From: Archivesica marissinica
Lineage: Eukaryota > Mollusca > Bivalvia > Venerida > Vesicomyidae
Length of the DNA: 64,000 bases
Assembly (NCBI GenBank): GCA_014843695.1
Contig: CM026387.1
Coordinates: 73,009,749 to 73,073,748, forward strand
Reading direction: 5' to 3'
The notes under the pieces were generated by a model. The model was not told the origin of the DNA. It was given only the letters and a program-made list of their open reading frames with translations, and searched no databases. This document shows positions 44,780 to 55,640 of this stretch, piece by piece. Position numbers and translations under genes: made by a program. Position 1 is the stretch's first letter, and the number at the start of each line of letters is the position of its first letter.

Positions 44780-45058
44780 ACAGGTATGAAATTACATTTG
44801 AATACCGTATTTGCAAAGAATTGTCTACCATTAGAAATTAAGACGTCCAGATCTTTAAATATGTTCAAGACAAAATGTAAATTATGGATACAACAACTTT
44901 TTAATCGGTAGACACTAGAAAGTTATATGTATAATGATTGTCGTTCAATATGCTTATGTTATTTTGTATTAATTTAAGAGTGCCCATAGGAAGATTAGTT
45001 CAAAACTAATTAGGTCACACTCTATAAATAAAGAAATCTATCTCTATCTTTGCAGTAC
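44780..45058 (+). pseudogene. LINE 3' end with reverse-transcriptase C-terminus
   Basis: A short frame ends with NCLPLEIKTSRSLNMFKTK and LWIQQLFNR before TAG (44909-44911). It resembles the C-terminal end of ORF2 in CR1/Jockey-like non-LTR elements (LPxEI...S...FK pattern, judged by eye). A 3' UTR of about 145 bp ends in AATAAAGAAATCTATCTCTATC-type repeats, typical of 5'-truncated LINE copies. Confidence 0.6.
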
Positions 45059-46430
45059 AAACAACAGAATGTTGTTCTAAATATTTAGTGTATTTAGATA
45101 GAACATGTTAATTTTCTTCTTCATTTTCCTTTTATATTAGTATATATTAGTAATCATCAATTTTATTATTTACACAACTCAGTCACTTTGTTTGTTACAA
45201 TCTAGCATTTTAGGGAGAGCCGTAACTAATGTTGTTAAAACTTGTGGCCCAACCCATTTGCTTCAACATTTATTGACAATTCTTGTTAATTATACAAGTG
45301 TGTTCATTTGTTATGTTCTGTACATTGTATATATAGAATGAATGCAATAAAATATGATTAAACTAAACATCAAATGTGGGTCCTCTGTTAGCGTATCTGA
45401 CAGAACTAGCAACCTCTACTTCCACATAAGAAGGCACCAGCAATCGACAGTTCTGGATGTCCCAGCAGTCGTTCCATGCAAAACCTCCAAATAATCTGCT
45501 AGTCATACTTTGTCAGTCAACAAATAGATACTAAATCGGTAGCACATTGTTAAATGTGTGACTATATTGTTGTTAGGTATAGAATATATAAACTTTCATT
45601 GAAACCATAACAATGATTGTTCTATATATCTAAAGGCAGAGGCCACGCTGTCAGTCGCCACAAGAGCCAAATGGCGATTTTACAATATAAATGGCTCCTA
45701 AAATTTCAATTTGGCCATTTTCAGAAAATTGGACAAAAAATCGGCATAAATAACGTTTTGTGCCATATTCTAACCTTTCGTACTCGACTGGTTTTATTTA
45801 CCATTGACAACGGCGCTTTCCAGTTAAAGAAAAATCGATACACATTGTTTAATTTAAGCACATCATTGTTCTTTGAGCAAGAAACCTTATCTGCATTGTT
45901 TAGTTCACCGCGGCAACTGTAAATGAACTTATATATATGTATATTTTATACAATCAGGTACGTATTATATCAATATTTCATCTCGTTGAGTGTCACAGTG
46001 GATAATGTCAACCCGGGGAAAATAATCGGCTGTTCTGGTTTTATGTTGTTTGGCAAGCCTGACAAAGTTAGTGTATAAATTATATCACAGTATTTTTGTA
46101 TACCGTTAATTCTTAACAGTAAATAGTACATTGCAATTATTCATAGTAAACAGTTGACTGATAAAATTCCGATAGTCTATTTACATTTTTCTGTTTTACC
46201 GAACAATTTTTCAACAAAAACATTCTTCGAGACTACATGAAAACAAGATGGCGGCAACAAATAAAATCACATTGAAATTAAACGGTAACGTCCGAGTAGC
46301 GTGATTTTGTTCAGAATGAGGCTATTCAGGGGTGAGACATTGGCATGAGACATTGAAAATGTCGCCCGCTCGGGTATGGCACATTTTGGATGGGGTTGTC
46401 ATGTGAGGTATAACAATGCGGTACGATTAC
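45059..46430. other. GOLGA5 intron, AT-rich, little recognised
   Basis: 45180-45370 ends with GAATGCAATAAAATATGATT, which looks like another LINE 3' tail. A 101-codon plus frame at 45617-45922 has no recognisable domain. Confidence 0.45.
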
Positions 46431-46529
46431 CTGATTTCTAAGTCTTTCAATATCGGTTTCTCTGTCATTGATTCGATTCTGGAATGATGTCTTGTGTTTA
46501 TGAAGCTCCTCTACAGCATATTGCAACTC
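46431..46529 (-). CDS. GOLGA5: GOLGA5 exon 7 of 12 in window
   Basis: A 99-nt, phase 0/0 exon with acceptor CATGCTTTCAG and donor AATCAG|GTAATC. It encodes ELQYAVEELHKHKTSFQNRI and RETDIERLRNQ, matching the vertebrate block that ends KLRNQ. A good branch-point candidate, CTGAC, has its A at 46557, 28 bases from the exon, exactly where the 21-bp array starts. Confidence 0.94.
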
Positions 46530-46552
46530 CTGAAAGCATGGTATAAGAATAC

Positions 46553-47640
46553 ACAGTCAGTGTATAGGGGTATATAGTCAGTGTATAGGGGTATATAGTC
46601 AGTGTATAGTGGTATGTAGTCAGTGTATAGGGGTATGTGGTCAGTGTATAGGGGTATGTAGTCAGTGTATAGTGGTATGTAGTCAGTGTATAGGGGTATG
46701 TGGTCAGTGTATAGGGGTATATAGTCAGTGTATAGTGGTATATAGTCAGTGTATAGGGGTATGTAGTCAGTGTATAGGGGTATGTAGTCAGTGTATAGGG
46801 GTATGTAGTCAGTGTATAGTGGTATGTAGTCAGTGTATAGGGGTATGTGGTCAGTGTATAGGGGTATGTAGTCAGTGTATAGTGGTATGTAGTCAGTGTA
46901 TAGGGGTATGTGGTCAGTGTATAGGGGTTATAGTCAGTGTATAGGGTATATAGTCAGTGTATAGGGGTATATAGTCAGTGTATAGGGTATATAGTCAGTG
47001 TATATTGGTATGTAGTCAGTGTATAGGGTATGTAGTCAGTGTATAGGGGTATATAGTCAGTGTAAAGGGGTATATAGTCAGTGTATAGGGGTATATAGTC
47101 AGTGTATATTGGTATGTAGTCAGGTATAGGGGTATATAGTCATGTATATGGTATGTAGTCAGTGTATAGGGGTATATAGTCAGTGTATAGGGGTATATAG
47201 TCAGTGTATAGGGGTATATAGTCAGTGTATAGGGGTATATAGTCAGTGTATAGGGGTATATAGTCAGTGTATAGGGGTATATAGTCAGTGTATAGGGGTA
47301 TATAGTCAGTGTATAGAGGTATATAGTCAGTGTATAGGGGTATATAGTCAGTGTATAGGGGTATATAGTCAGTGTATAGAGGTATATAGTCAGTGTATAG
47401 GGGTATATAGTCAGTGTATAGAGGTATGTAGTCAGTGTATAGAGGTATATAGTCAGTGTATAGAGGTATGTAGTCAGTGTATAGAGGTATGTAGTCAGTG
47501 TATATAGGTATGTAGTCAGTGTATAGTGGTATGTAGTCAGTGTATAGAGGTATGTAGTCAGTGTATAGAGGTATGTAGTCAGTGTATAGAGGTATGTAGT
47601 CGGTGCATAGAGGTATGTAGTCAATGTACAGAGATTATCA
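46553..47640. repeat. 21-bp tandem array (AGTCAGTGTATAGGGGTATA)
   Basis: About 51 copies of a 21-bp unit. On the minus strand each unit contains CACTGAC, a strong branch-point consensus. The array lies immediately upstream of the GOLGA5 exon 7 acceptor in the transcript. Variants are GTGGT, GAGGT and GTGTATATTGGT. Confidence 0.93.
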
Positions 47641-47837
47641 TAGGAAACTAAGGCTACTAGTAACAGTGACCTTGACATTGAAATAACTAGAAGTATGCTC
47701 ATAGGACACTAAGGCAACTAGCAACAGTGACCTTGACATTGAAATAACTAGAAGTATGCTCATAGGACACTAAGGCAACTAGCAACAGTGATCTTGGCAT
47801 TGAAATAACGGTGCTGGATGTGACATGTCATGAAGAT
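47641..47837. repeat. Roughly 60-bp tandem repeat, about 3 copies
   Basis: CTAGTAACAGTGACCTTGAC, TTGAAATAACTAGAAG and ATGCTCATAGGA recur at about 47650, 47715 and 47780. Confidence 0.8.
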
Positions 47838-48052
47838 CGCATTTGCCATGTGATCTCCAAATCTACGGCACCGGCCATGTGATCTCCAAATCTACAGCAT
47901 CGGCCATGTGATCTCCAAATCTACGGCATTGGCAATGTGATCTCAAAATCTACGGCATCGACCATGTGATCTCAAAATCTACGGCATCGACCATGTGATC
48001 TCAAAATCTATGGCATCGACCATGTGATCTCAAAATCTACGGCATCACGTCG
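47838..48052. repeat. 29-bp tandem array, about 7 copies
   Basis: Units of CATGTGATCTCAAAATCTAC followed by GGCATCGAC. The array ends about 11 bases from the GOLGA5 exon 6 donor. Confidence 0.9.
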
Positions 48053-48063
48053 ATCTAACTCAC

Positions 48064-48192
48064 CCTTTTTTGTTTCAGTATTTCGTGTTCAGCATCTTCA
48101 CGTCTTTGTTTCTCCTCGATGATGGTATCCTCCAGGGATTGGATTGTGTCCTGCGACGTATCACAGTCCTGCTGCATCTGAGACTCCACATC
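48064..48192 (-). CDS. GOLGA5: GOLGA5 exon 6 of 12 in window
   Basis: A 129-nt, phase 0/0 exon with acceptor CTTTTATGCAG and donor AAAAGG|GTGAGT. It encodes DVESQMQQDCDTSQDTIQSL and EEKQRREDAEHEILKQK, a charged heptad-like coiled coil. Sequence identity to vertebrates is low, but the position and phase fit the gene. Confidence 0.9.
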
Positions 48193-48285
48193 CTGCATAA
48201 AAGCCAACATACCATACCAGCACTGACAATGTTTATATATTCTATATCTTGCATTCAAGCATATTTTTGTTTTCAGTTCATACGC

Positions 48286-48795
48286 CAGGGATCAGCCTAG
48301 GTCGGAATTTGTGGTTGAAGTGAGAGAACGCGCGATTAGTTTATACAAATTTATTTTAGCTCCATTGCGAAACAAGTTCTTATATTAATCACTCTCGAGA
48401 CCTCATAACTGATGGAATCCATCGCCACGAGGGAGAAAGAAGAGGCAACGTGGGATTTAAATGCCTTGCCTAAGGGCACAATCGTAACAGCTCCAGCGGG
48501 GCTCGAACTCCGGACATTTCGCATCTGAAGCAAACGCACATCCATTGCGCTATCACGACTTCCACATGCGATTGTGTCCTTAAATGGTATTATTTAATAA
48601 TTTGCAACACAAATTTCAAATACACATTATGACCATTAAATAGAACATTTGAATAGAAGGACTGCTTTGCACTGGCAAGTGCACCTAGACAAAAGTTTGT
48701 ATGTTTTACTTTAGGGAGAAGTGGGCGGGCCCGAAGGGGTAAGTCAGGGGCCCTAAGGGAGACTATTCCACCCATGTTGCTTTCTAGAATGAGAC
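48286..48795 (+). mobile_element. CAGGG-ended MITE interrupted by a SINE
   Basis: It begins CAGGGATCAGCCTAGGTCGG and ends CTTTCTAGAATGAGACCT. The internal ATTGTGTCCTTAAATGGT and AGGGAGAAGTGGGCGGG match the copy at 55264-55580. A minus-sense family B SINE occupies 48337-48563, giving a clear insertion order. Confidence 0.8.
48337..48563 (-). mobile_element. SINE family B nested in a MITE
   Basis: Minus strand runs from GTCGTGATAGCGCAATGGAT through GGAGTTCGAGCCCCGC and TGTGCCCTTAGGCAAGGC to the tail CGCAATGGAGCTAAAATAAA. The duplicated CGCGATTA / CGATTG at the borders may be target-site remnants. Confidence 0.85.
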
Positions 48796-48920
48796 CTATA
48801 TGCACAAGCTTCTCTGAAAATGTTTCATGATTTTATAAACAATGTTTTCACAATGCATGTATGTAAATATTGGTATATGCTATAAGCATGAGTTATATGT
48901 CTCGATGCAATAATTATATT

Positions 48921-49177
48921 ATATTTCGGGTTTTACGCCTGCATCAGCACCATTTTGGGCTATATCGCCGGCGGGCAGTTTACCTAATAACACCTTTCCT
49001 GGGCAGGCTCCAGCGGTTAACCAGTACTTCGGTGCACCAACCTCCGTAAGAAACTGCCAACTTTTTCATATAAATGAGACACGGTCTGAGCGAGGCTCGA
49101 ACCCGTGACCATCAGTGATGATAGGTTACAGTGGTATACAAGTCAGCGACCGTAACCACTCGACCATGGAGGTGGAC
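48921..49177 (-). mobile_element. SINE family A with target-site duplication
   Basis: A full-length copy of the Ser/Leu-like SINE, head at the right. CTCGATGCAATAA (48901-48913) and CTCGATGCAAGAA (49178-49190) flank it and agree at 12 of 13 positions, giving direct evidence of LINE-type retrotransposition. Confidence 0.9.
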
Positions 49178-49190
49178 CTCGATGCAAGAA

Positions 49191-49790
49191 ATGTTGTTGT
49201 TGTTGCTAGCATCAATAATAAGATACATAGTTACACCCATCAATCTGTTTGTCAATAAACCATACTGCTGCAATATTTGTTTGAACAAGAAATGCGATGG
49301 AATTTGTAAATTGGACAAATATCAATCTAAAGACTGCCTCACACGAGAATGGTTCTATTGTGATTGAGCGCGGTTCTTAAACGCATATATTTGCAAACAA
49401 GTCTGTGATAACACATTGTCGACACGGTATTAGCGTGGTTGTCCATGGTGTCTACCAGGTCAACATTGCGTACAAACCGTATACTCATCGTGTGCACACC
49501 GTGTGATTAATGTCCTAAACCATGTAACCACCACATATTACCGCCATACATTTGCTCAACGGTACTTAAACCCCAACATGACATCATGGGAACCGTGTAA
49601 TAACCACGTGATCACGGCATAAACCGTGAGTAAACCGTGTAAGCGCCGCACAAGGACCGCTACCACTCTGCACAGTGTTGCTAACGCCTACAAATCACTA
49701 GTCATTATGCCGGCGGTTCTGCACGGCAATGTACGGTAGCACGGTAATAACGTGGTTGATACACGGTTGGGAGAACAACCGTCATGCTGT
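49191..49790. other. Intron stretch rich in ACCGTGT / ACACGGT motifs
   Basis: More than ten scattered copies of CACGGT or ACCGTG in both orientations (for example AAACCGTGAGTAAACCGTGT and GATACACGGTTGG) between 49400 and 49780. No gene is seen; possibly a degraded satellite or foldback element. Confidence 0.4.
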
Positions 49791-49792
49791 AA

Positions 49793-49985
49793 CAACTTAT
49801 ATTAATCACTTTCATTGGCGCGGGTGACAGCGTATTTGTGGTCATTCGTGTGGGAAAAAACCAGAGTACAAGGAGAAAACCAACCTGTCTGACCTGGCGA
49901 CCACTGTACCATCTCATCGTACCAGTCCAAGGATCAAACCCGGGTTACATCGGTGAGAAGCAATGCTAACCACTGCTCCAATCGG
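49793..49985 (-). mobile_element. SINE family C, tail-truncated
   Basis: Minus strand shows GTTGGTTTTCTCCTTGTACT, B-box-like GGGTTTGATCCTTGG and the CAGTGGTTAGC head. The 3' tail is cut short at ACAACTTATATTAATCAC. Confidence 0.8.
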
Positions 49986-50041
49986 ACAGCCGCAGTCATG
50001 TGTTGTTATCATTGCATATTACTTTGACCGTTTATAACTTA

Positions 50042-50226
50042 TAAAGTCAAACATGTCTTAAGCAGCCAGCCAAGGAAATCACAGAAAGTGGCTGCTTAAC
50101 GCAGATGGCTGCTTAATAGAAGTCAAATGTATAATAAAACAACATATTGGGAATTTGGAAACTGGCTGCTTAATACAGGTTGGCTGCTTAATACAGGTTG
50201 GCTGCTTAATACAGGTGACCACTAAC
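50042..50226 (+). mobile_element. Sister copy of the CAGTCAAACCTG MITE, 3' end lost
   Basis: AAAGTCAAACATGTCTTAAG at the left and GGGAATTTGGAAACTGGCTG inside match 40006-40160. TTGGCTGCTTAATACAGG is present in tandem, and the copy ends at GGTGACCACTAAC without the terminal repeat. It shows the unexpanded form. Confidence 0.8.
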
Positions 50227-50337
50227 AAACACTCACAACACGGGAACTTTTATTCTGGTCCGGTAGTTGTTCTACTTAGACTGGTATTTCACTGGTTAGT
50301 GTGACTGGTTCATATAAAATATAATTATGATACGTAC

Positions 50338-50505
50338 AGCAAGTTCTACTCTCAGATTCTCCGTGGACATCCAAGCCTGCTGGATCTCCTCCCTGAACAT
50401 GTCACGTTCCTGCTTCACTGTGTCATACTCTAGACTGGACACCCCTGCTGCCTCGCCCGACGCTCCTGAACCCTCGCGTAGACTGGCAATCAGTCGATCT
50501 TTAGA
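50338..50505 (-). CDS. GOLGA5: GOLGA5 exon 5 of 12 in window
   Basis: A 168-nt, phase 0/0 exon with acceptor ATGAATATTTTTAG and donor CTTGCT|GTACGT. It encodes SKDRLIASLREGSGASGEAA, then SLEYDTVKQERDMFREEIQQ and LRVELA. The SKxxLIxSLxEGSG start and the REEIQ block match golgin-84. Confidence 0.95.
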
Positions 50506-50565
50506 CTAAAAATATTCATAAGTTTGCATCATAAGTTTAAAGACAGAACTCCAGAACAAACATAC

Positions 50566-50792
50566 CTATTAGTTTATACACATTTATTTTAGATTGATAG
50601 CGAAACAAGTTCCTACAACTTATATTGATCACTCTCAAGACCTAATTCCTGATGGAATCCATTGCTATGAGGGAGAAAGAAAAGGCAATGTGGAATTTAA
50701 ATGCCTTGCCTAAGGGCACAATCATAAGGGCTAGAGCTGGGCGCGAACTCTGGGTCTTTCACACCTGAAGCGAACACGCTACCACGGCTTCC
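50566..50792 (-). mobile_element. SINE family B
   Basis: Minus strand: a degraded head GAAGCCGTGGTAGCGTG, AGAGTTCGCGCCCAGC, then TGTGCCCTTAGGCAAGGC and the tail TTTCGCTATCAATCTAAAAT. Confidence 0.8.
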
Positions 50793-51339
50793 ACAACATG
50801 CCTATTATGTCACAGGACGCTCCCGAACACTCTCTTAAACTGATAATCAGTCGCTCTTTAGATTATAACAGATTACATTATAATACAGAACCTCATGACC
50901 ATTAAATACACCATTAAATACACAGTATGACCATTAAATACACCATTAAATACACAGTATGACCATTAAATACACAGTATGACCATTAAATACTCATTAC
51001 ATCACTCTCCCGAACCCTAGTATAGACTGGCAATCAGTCGCTCTTTAGACAATAAAGCAATACAGCACAGACCAATACAGATTTGCTAAAATGCTATTGA
51101 TAAGTTCAGTTTACAGACAGAGCTATGAAAGTTTATGTATTTGTTACACACTTCGAGTTATTTCAATATAAGGTCATCAATTATCAAGTTGGAATAAACT
51201 GATATTTTGTTTAAAACGAATGTTTTCGTTTATAACACGGGAAACGACTGAGACTGAGGCCATAATTTTGTGATACAAAAAGTAAGTCTTATAGGGGAGT
51301 AAGTACGGTATATTATGGGGGGTTGAGTTTGCTTGTCAA
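50793..51339. other. Intron stretch with short degenerate repeats
   Basis: TATGACCATTAAATACACAG recurs about four times at 50895-50990, and TAGACTGGCAATCAGTCGCT at 51020 echoes exon 5 (TAGACTGGCAATCAGTCGAT). It is probably a partial, decayed duplication of that exon end. Confidence 0.5.
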
Positions 51340-52495
51340 GGTATGTGGTAATGGTGTTCAGAGGTGCTTCTATGTGGGAAGGGATAATGGCGTCAAGAGG
51401 TGCTTTATGTGGGAAGGGATAATGGCATCAAGAGGTGCTTTTATGTGGGAAGGGATAATGGCGTCAAGAGGTGCTTTTATGTGGGAAGGGATAATGGAGT
51501 CAGGAGGTGCTTTTATGTGGGAAGGGATAATGGTGTCAAGAGGTGCTTCTATGTGGGAAGGGATAATGGTGTCAAGAGGTGCTTTATGTGGGAAGGGATA
51601 ATGGTGTCAAGAGGTGCTTTTATGTGGGAAGGGATAATGGCGTCAAGAGGTGCTTTTATGTGGGAAGGGATAATGGTGTCAAGAGGTGCTTTTATGCGGG
51701 AAGGGATAATGGTGTCAAGAGGTGCTTTTATGTGGGAAGGGAATGGTGTCAAGAGGTGCTTTTATGTGGGAAGGGATAATGGCATCAAGAGGTGCTTTTA
51801 TGTGGGAAGGGATAATGGCGTCAAGAGGTGCTTTATGTGGGAAGGGATAATGGCGTCAAGAGGTGCTTTTATGTGGGAAGGGATAATGGCGTCAAGAGGT
51901 GCTTTATGTGGGAAGGGATAATGGCGTCAAGAGGTGCTTTTATGTGGGAAGGGATAATGGTGTCAAGAGGTGCTTTTATGTGGGAACGGATAATGGTGTC
52001 AAGAGGTGCTTTTATGTGGGAAGGGATAATGGTGTCAAGAGGTGCTTTTATGTGGGAAGGGATAATGGTGTCAAGAGGTGCTTTTATGTGGGAAGGGATA
52101 ATGGTGTCAAGAGGTGCTTTTATGTGGGAAGGGATAATGGCGTCAAGAGGTGCTTTTATGTGGGAAGGGATAATGGCGTCAAAAGGTGCTTTTATGTGGG
52201 AAGGGATAATGGCGTCAAGAGGTGCTTTTATGTGGGAAGGGATATTGGTGTCAAGAGGGGCTTCTATGTGGGAAGGGATAATGGCGTCAAGAGGTGCTTT
52301 TATGTGGGAAGGGATAATGGCATCCAGAGGTGCTTTTATGTGGGAAGGGATAATGGTGTCAAGATGCGCTTCTATGTGGGAAGGGATAATGGTGTCAAGA
52401 GGTGCTTTTATATGGGAAGGAATAATGGAGTCAAGAGGTGCTTTTATGTGGGAAGGGATAATGGAGTCAAGAGGTGCTTTTATGTGGGAAGGGCT
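51340..52495. repeat. 36-bp tandem array, about 32 copies
   Basis: Units of GGATAATGGCGTCAAGAGGT followed by GCTTTTATGTGGGAAG, with few variants. It ends about 57 bases from the GOLGA5 exon 4 donor. A lone unit occurs at 37222-37257. The 289-codon plus-strand frame is a repeat artefact. Confidence 0.95.
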
Positions 52496-52551
52496 AAGGA
52501 TACAGAGCTATGATTTATTATTAATAAATGAAATAGTATTTGTGCATTTAC

Positions 52552-52658
52552 CTGCAATATTCTTGAAGCCTTTTCCTTATATTCGCAGAGTTCTTGCTTG
52601 GCTGCATCTAGATTGTTCCTCATCGACTTCAGTTGGTTATTTAACTCCGTCACTTTCA
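52552..52658 (-). CDS. GOLGA5: GOLGA5 exon 4 of 12 in window
   Basis: A 107-nt exon with acceptor TATCATGCAG and donor TTGCAG|GTAAAT. The first two bases complete a Val codon from exon 3. It encodes KVTELNNQLKSMRNNLDAAK and QELCEYKEKASRILQ, matching the vertebrate SKQELIDYKQKATRILQ block. Confidence 0.95.
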
Positions 52659-52674
52659 CTGCATGATAAATATC

Positions 52675-52893
52675 AAAGTCATCAATTCGCTAATTAATTA
52701 TCAAAGTCTTCAATTCGCTAATTAATTATCAAAGTCTTCAATTCGCTAATTAATTATCAGTCTTCAATTCACTAATTAATTATCAAAGTCTTCAATTCAC
52801 TAATTAATTATCAAAGTCTTCAATTCGCTAATTAATTATCAAAGTCTTCAATTCGCTAATTAATTATCAAAGTCTTCAATTCGCTAATTAATT
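52675..52893. repeat. 28-bp tandem array, about 8 copies
   Basis: Units of ATCAAAGTCTTCAATTCGCT followed by AATTAATT. The array begins about 17 bases upstream of the exon 4 acceptor in transcript sense. Confidence 0.93.
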
Positions 52894-52894
52894 T

Positions 52895-53110
52895 ACATAA
52901 ATGTCTTTCAGTTCTATTGCAAACAGGTTCCTCCAACATTAGTCTAATCGTTCTCGGGCACTCATTCCTGATGGAATCCATCGCCTTGAATGAGAGTGCA
53001 AGAAGCAGTGAGGATCTATGTAAGCGCACTACCACCGTGGTTCTGGTGGAGCTCGTACTCACAACTCCTCTGATGAGCACCACATCCACTACACCAGGGA
53101 CACTTCACAA
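52895..53110 (-). mobile_element. Degenerate SINE B-related fragment
   Basis: CATTCCTGATGGAATCCATC and CACTACCACCGTGG on the plus strand recall the body and head of family B, but the middle differs. Assignment is tentative. Confidence 0.45.
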
Positions 53111-54401
53111 ATAAGTAAAGTATCAAAGCATCTAATCAAAACGTTAATTACAACGTCTGTGATAATATTTCATGAGTTTTAATACATCCATGCCAACCCT
53201 ACCTATTGGGGTGGTATGCTACCGCTTTTGACATGTTTCTACTGCCTACAAACATTCCTACAGGTTTCCCTACATAATTTCAATCTTCCAAATTACAAAA
53301 AATTGAAATGCCCCTTGCAGCTTCATAGACACTGGATTCGACATTTAGCGGAAATTACGAACATCACCAGCATCACTTTGTGTTCTGGCTTCTGATTGGT
53401 GCACAACTCCATCCAGTATGGCTCCTATCCTATCCACATTTCCCGGGTGCAAACCTACCTCTTTTTGAGTTGGAAAGTTTGGCATGAATGCTTACTGTCT
53501 ATACTCGGCTATAAGGCGATCTCACCTATAAAACTACCCCCCCCTTCTTTGATCCTGAAATCTGTGGGTTTTGGCATGCACACACATATAAACGGGTTGA
53601 TAAAATGGACACAAGACTATGTATAAATTATATGTGTGTCCAGTGCAAGTTGAAGAAATTTTCCATGTCAGAATGATTTCTTTTCTAAAATATTATTATG
53701 GATACCATTGTTAAAATAGTTTTTCTTCAAATTGTTCTTTTAGCACTCGTTTATAGAAGACACTTTAAGGCCATAATCTGGTGGTAAAAAACTCGTCTTA
53801 TAGGCGAGTATGTACGGTAATAGAAAAGAGAGGTAAAACAATAGGTGATATTGGTAAGTCATGGAAACTTGAAGTTTGATGTTAGTATGTTTCATTGTTA
53901 AACACATCATAGGGCAGGCATTAGCCTGGGAACAGGCATTAGCCTGGGAACAGGCGTCGATATATTTTGCCTGGTCAGTCAAATAAATATATTTTAACAC
54001 CGAGACTATTAATTTGGCCATATTGAGTTTCTGATAATACCAACGCATGGGGAAACTCGACGGGCTGTCCGTGTAATTATTGAATCGCATTAATCCTATT
54101 AATAGGCCTATTAGTATGTGACTTAATTAATGACGTACTTGAATCGAAAGCAAGGTGCTGCAATGTTGATCAAACTTTATAAATGGCCGCCATTGTTTAC
54201 GGATCAACGAAATGATAAATAGTTTTAAAAAGTACAATGTGCGTCTGATTTGACATATTTACTCAAGATTTATGTCGTCCTTACTTCAATTACGCTGAAT
54301 AGACCCGTTACCACCTAAACCTAATAGTTAACATCCGCCATCTCGTCGATATAACACAGAAACGGGAAATTATATATTTGCAATGTAAATGGGGCTACGG
54401 G
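53111..54401. other. GOLGA5 intron, no gene recognised
   Basis: It contains a short duplication GGCATTAGCCTGGGAACA (53918-53950). No transposon ends or exons are identified with confidence. Confidence 0.45.
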
Positions 54402-54891
54402 AGCATTTGTGTATATTCGGAAATGATCGTGTATAATCGTGCCTGTTCGGCGATTTCCGATAGAATTCCGTTTCTATATTTAGCGATAGTTTCTTGTAGA
54501 GAAGAGTTGTCATTCTTCAAATCTACACCCTGATAAATTAAGGTGTAAGTAGATGGCGCTATGATCGGAAATCCAGTTTCCCCAGGCTGTCATATTGCCA
54601 GAAGTTAAAAAGTGAAAAATTGACAGACTGGAACCCAGGCTAGTGTATCCATAGCCTGGTTTCCAGTCTGTCGATTTTTCACTATTTTACTTCTGGCAAA
54701 ATGACAGCCTGGGGAAACTTGATTTCTGAGCGTAGCGCCACCTACATACAATTGTGTTTTTGCGGGTGTTGATTGAAGAACGACAACTCTTCTCTGCAAG
54801 ATACGATCGCTAAAAGTAGAAACGGAATCTTTTCGGAAATCACCGAAGCGGCACGGTTATACACGATCATTTCTGATAAATACACGAATGC
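54402..54891. repeat. 490-bp imperfect palindrome next to the exon 3 donor
   Basis: The left arm 54402-54642 and right arm 54652-54891 are reverse complements with scattered differences, separated by 9 bases (GTGTATCCA). Paired examples are CCCCAGGCTGTCAT with ATGACAGCCTGGGG, and GAGAAGAGTTGTC with GACAACTCTTCTC. The arms are two head-to-head copies of the element also seen at 42420-42640. Confidence 0.88.
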
Positions 54892-54927
54892 AGACATTTC
54901 ATACACAATCACCTGGACCAGTCTTAC

Positions 54928-55024
54928 CTCTTTCATCATTGTATTTCTTCTCGGCTGTCGTGAGTGCCTCGGTAAAACTTCTCTGTTCCTCCTCCAACCT
55001 CGTCTGTCTCTCCGTAGCCTCTTG
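54928..55024 (-). CDS. GOLGA5: GOLGA5 exon 3 of 12 in window
   Basis: A 97-nt exon with acceptor TTTGTATCTTCAG and donor AAAGAG|GTAAGA. It encodes QEATERQTRLEEEQRSFTEA and LTTAEKKYNDER plus one base of a Val codon. The AExKYxDE pattern matches golgin-84. Confidence 0.94.
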
Positions 55025-55263
55025 CTGAAGATACAAACTTATTTCTTTCAATCAACGTATATTTATAGGTGGATGTTTCAATAAACATGATAAACATCAT
55101 AAAGTGAACTACTAGGTTGAACGGAACAGTGATACAGGAAGGTAGTGTCTAACAGTCATCATTATAGATAGTGAGGACAGCAATGGTGTTATCCTCGGCG
55201 TTGGTGTGCATGTCATGGTATATTTATTCTCATGTATGTGATATTTTTCTTTATATACTGTAC

Positions 55264-55580
55264 CAGGGTTCATTCTAGGTCAGAATTTTTAAGTGAGAAA
55301 GCGCGTGATTGCTTCCTTAAATGGTGTTCTTTAATATACTTCTGCAAAATAGGGTTAAAATGCACAGTACAACCATTAAATACAACATTTGAATAGAAGG
55401 AATGCTTTATAATGGGCCACACTATCTTACTAGACAAAATTTAGTTTCAAAATCGTAAATTTTTTATTTATTTATTATTTATTATTAATTTTTTTTAGTG
55501 AGAAGTGGGGCCTCCAGAGGGCGAAGTCAGGGTCCCTAGGGCGACAATTTCGCCCACATTGCCCTCTAAACTGATCCCTG
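55264..55580 (+). mobile_element. CAGGG-ended MITE, complete copy
   Basis: Ends CAGGGTTCATTCTAGGTCAG and CTCTAAACTGATCCCTG are inverted repeats. CTGTAC flanks both sides (55258-55263 and 55581-55586). At 317 bp with no coding capacity, it is the reference copy for 39643, 48286 and 63816. Confidence 0.85.
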
Positions 55581-55589
55581 CTGTACATG

Positions 55590-55640
55590 TTGTTTTAGAT
55601 GTCCATGTATGCATTCCATGCCGAAATAAATCTATCTATC
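55590..55640 (+). mobile_element. Possible LINE 3' tail
   Basis: CATGCCGAAATAAATCTATC followed by TATC repeats resembles the 3' terminus of 5'-truncated non-LTR copies, as at 45040-45058. Confidence 0.4.

Noticed and set aside
45617..45922. 101-codon plus-strand frame
   Set aside because: No recognisable domain, no splice context, AT-rich intron background.
51323..52697. Plus-strand frame with MWEGIMASRGAF repeats
   Set aside because: 36-bp intronic array; it runs antisense over a real GOLGA5 exon at its end.
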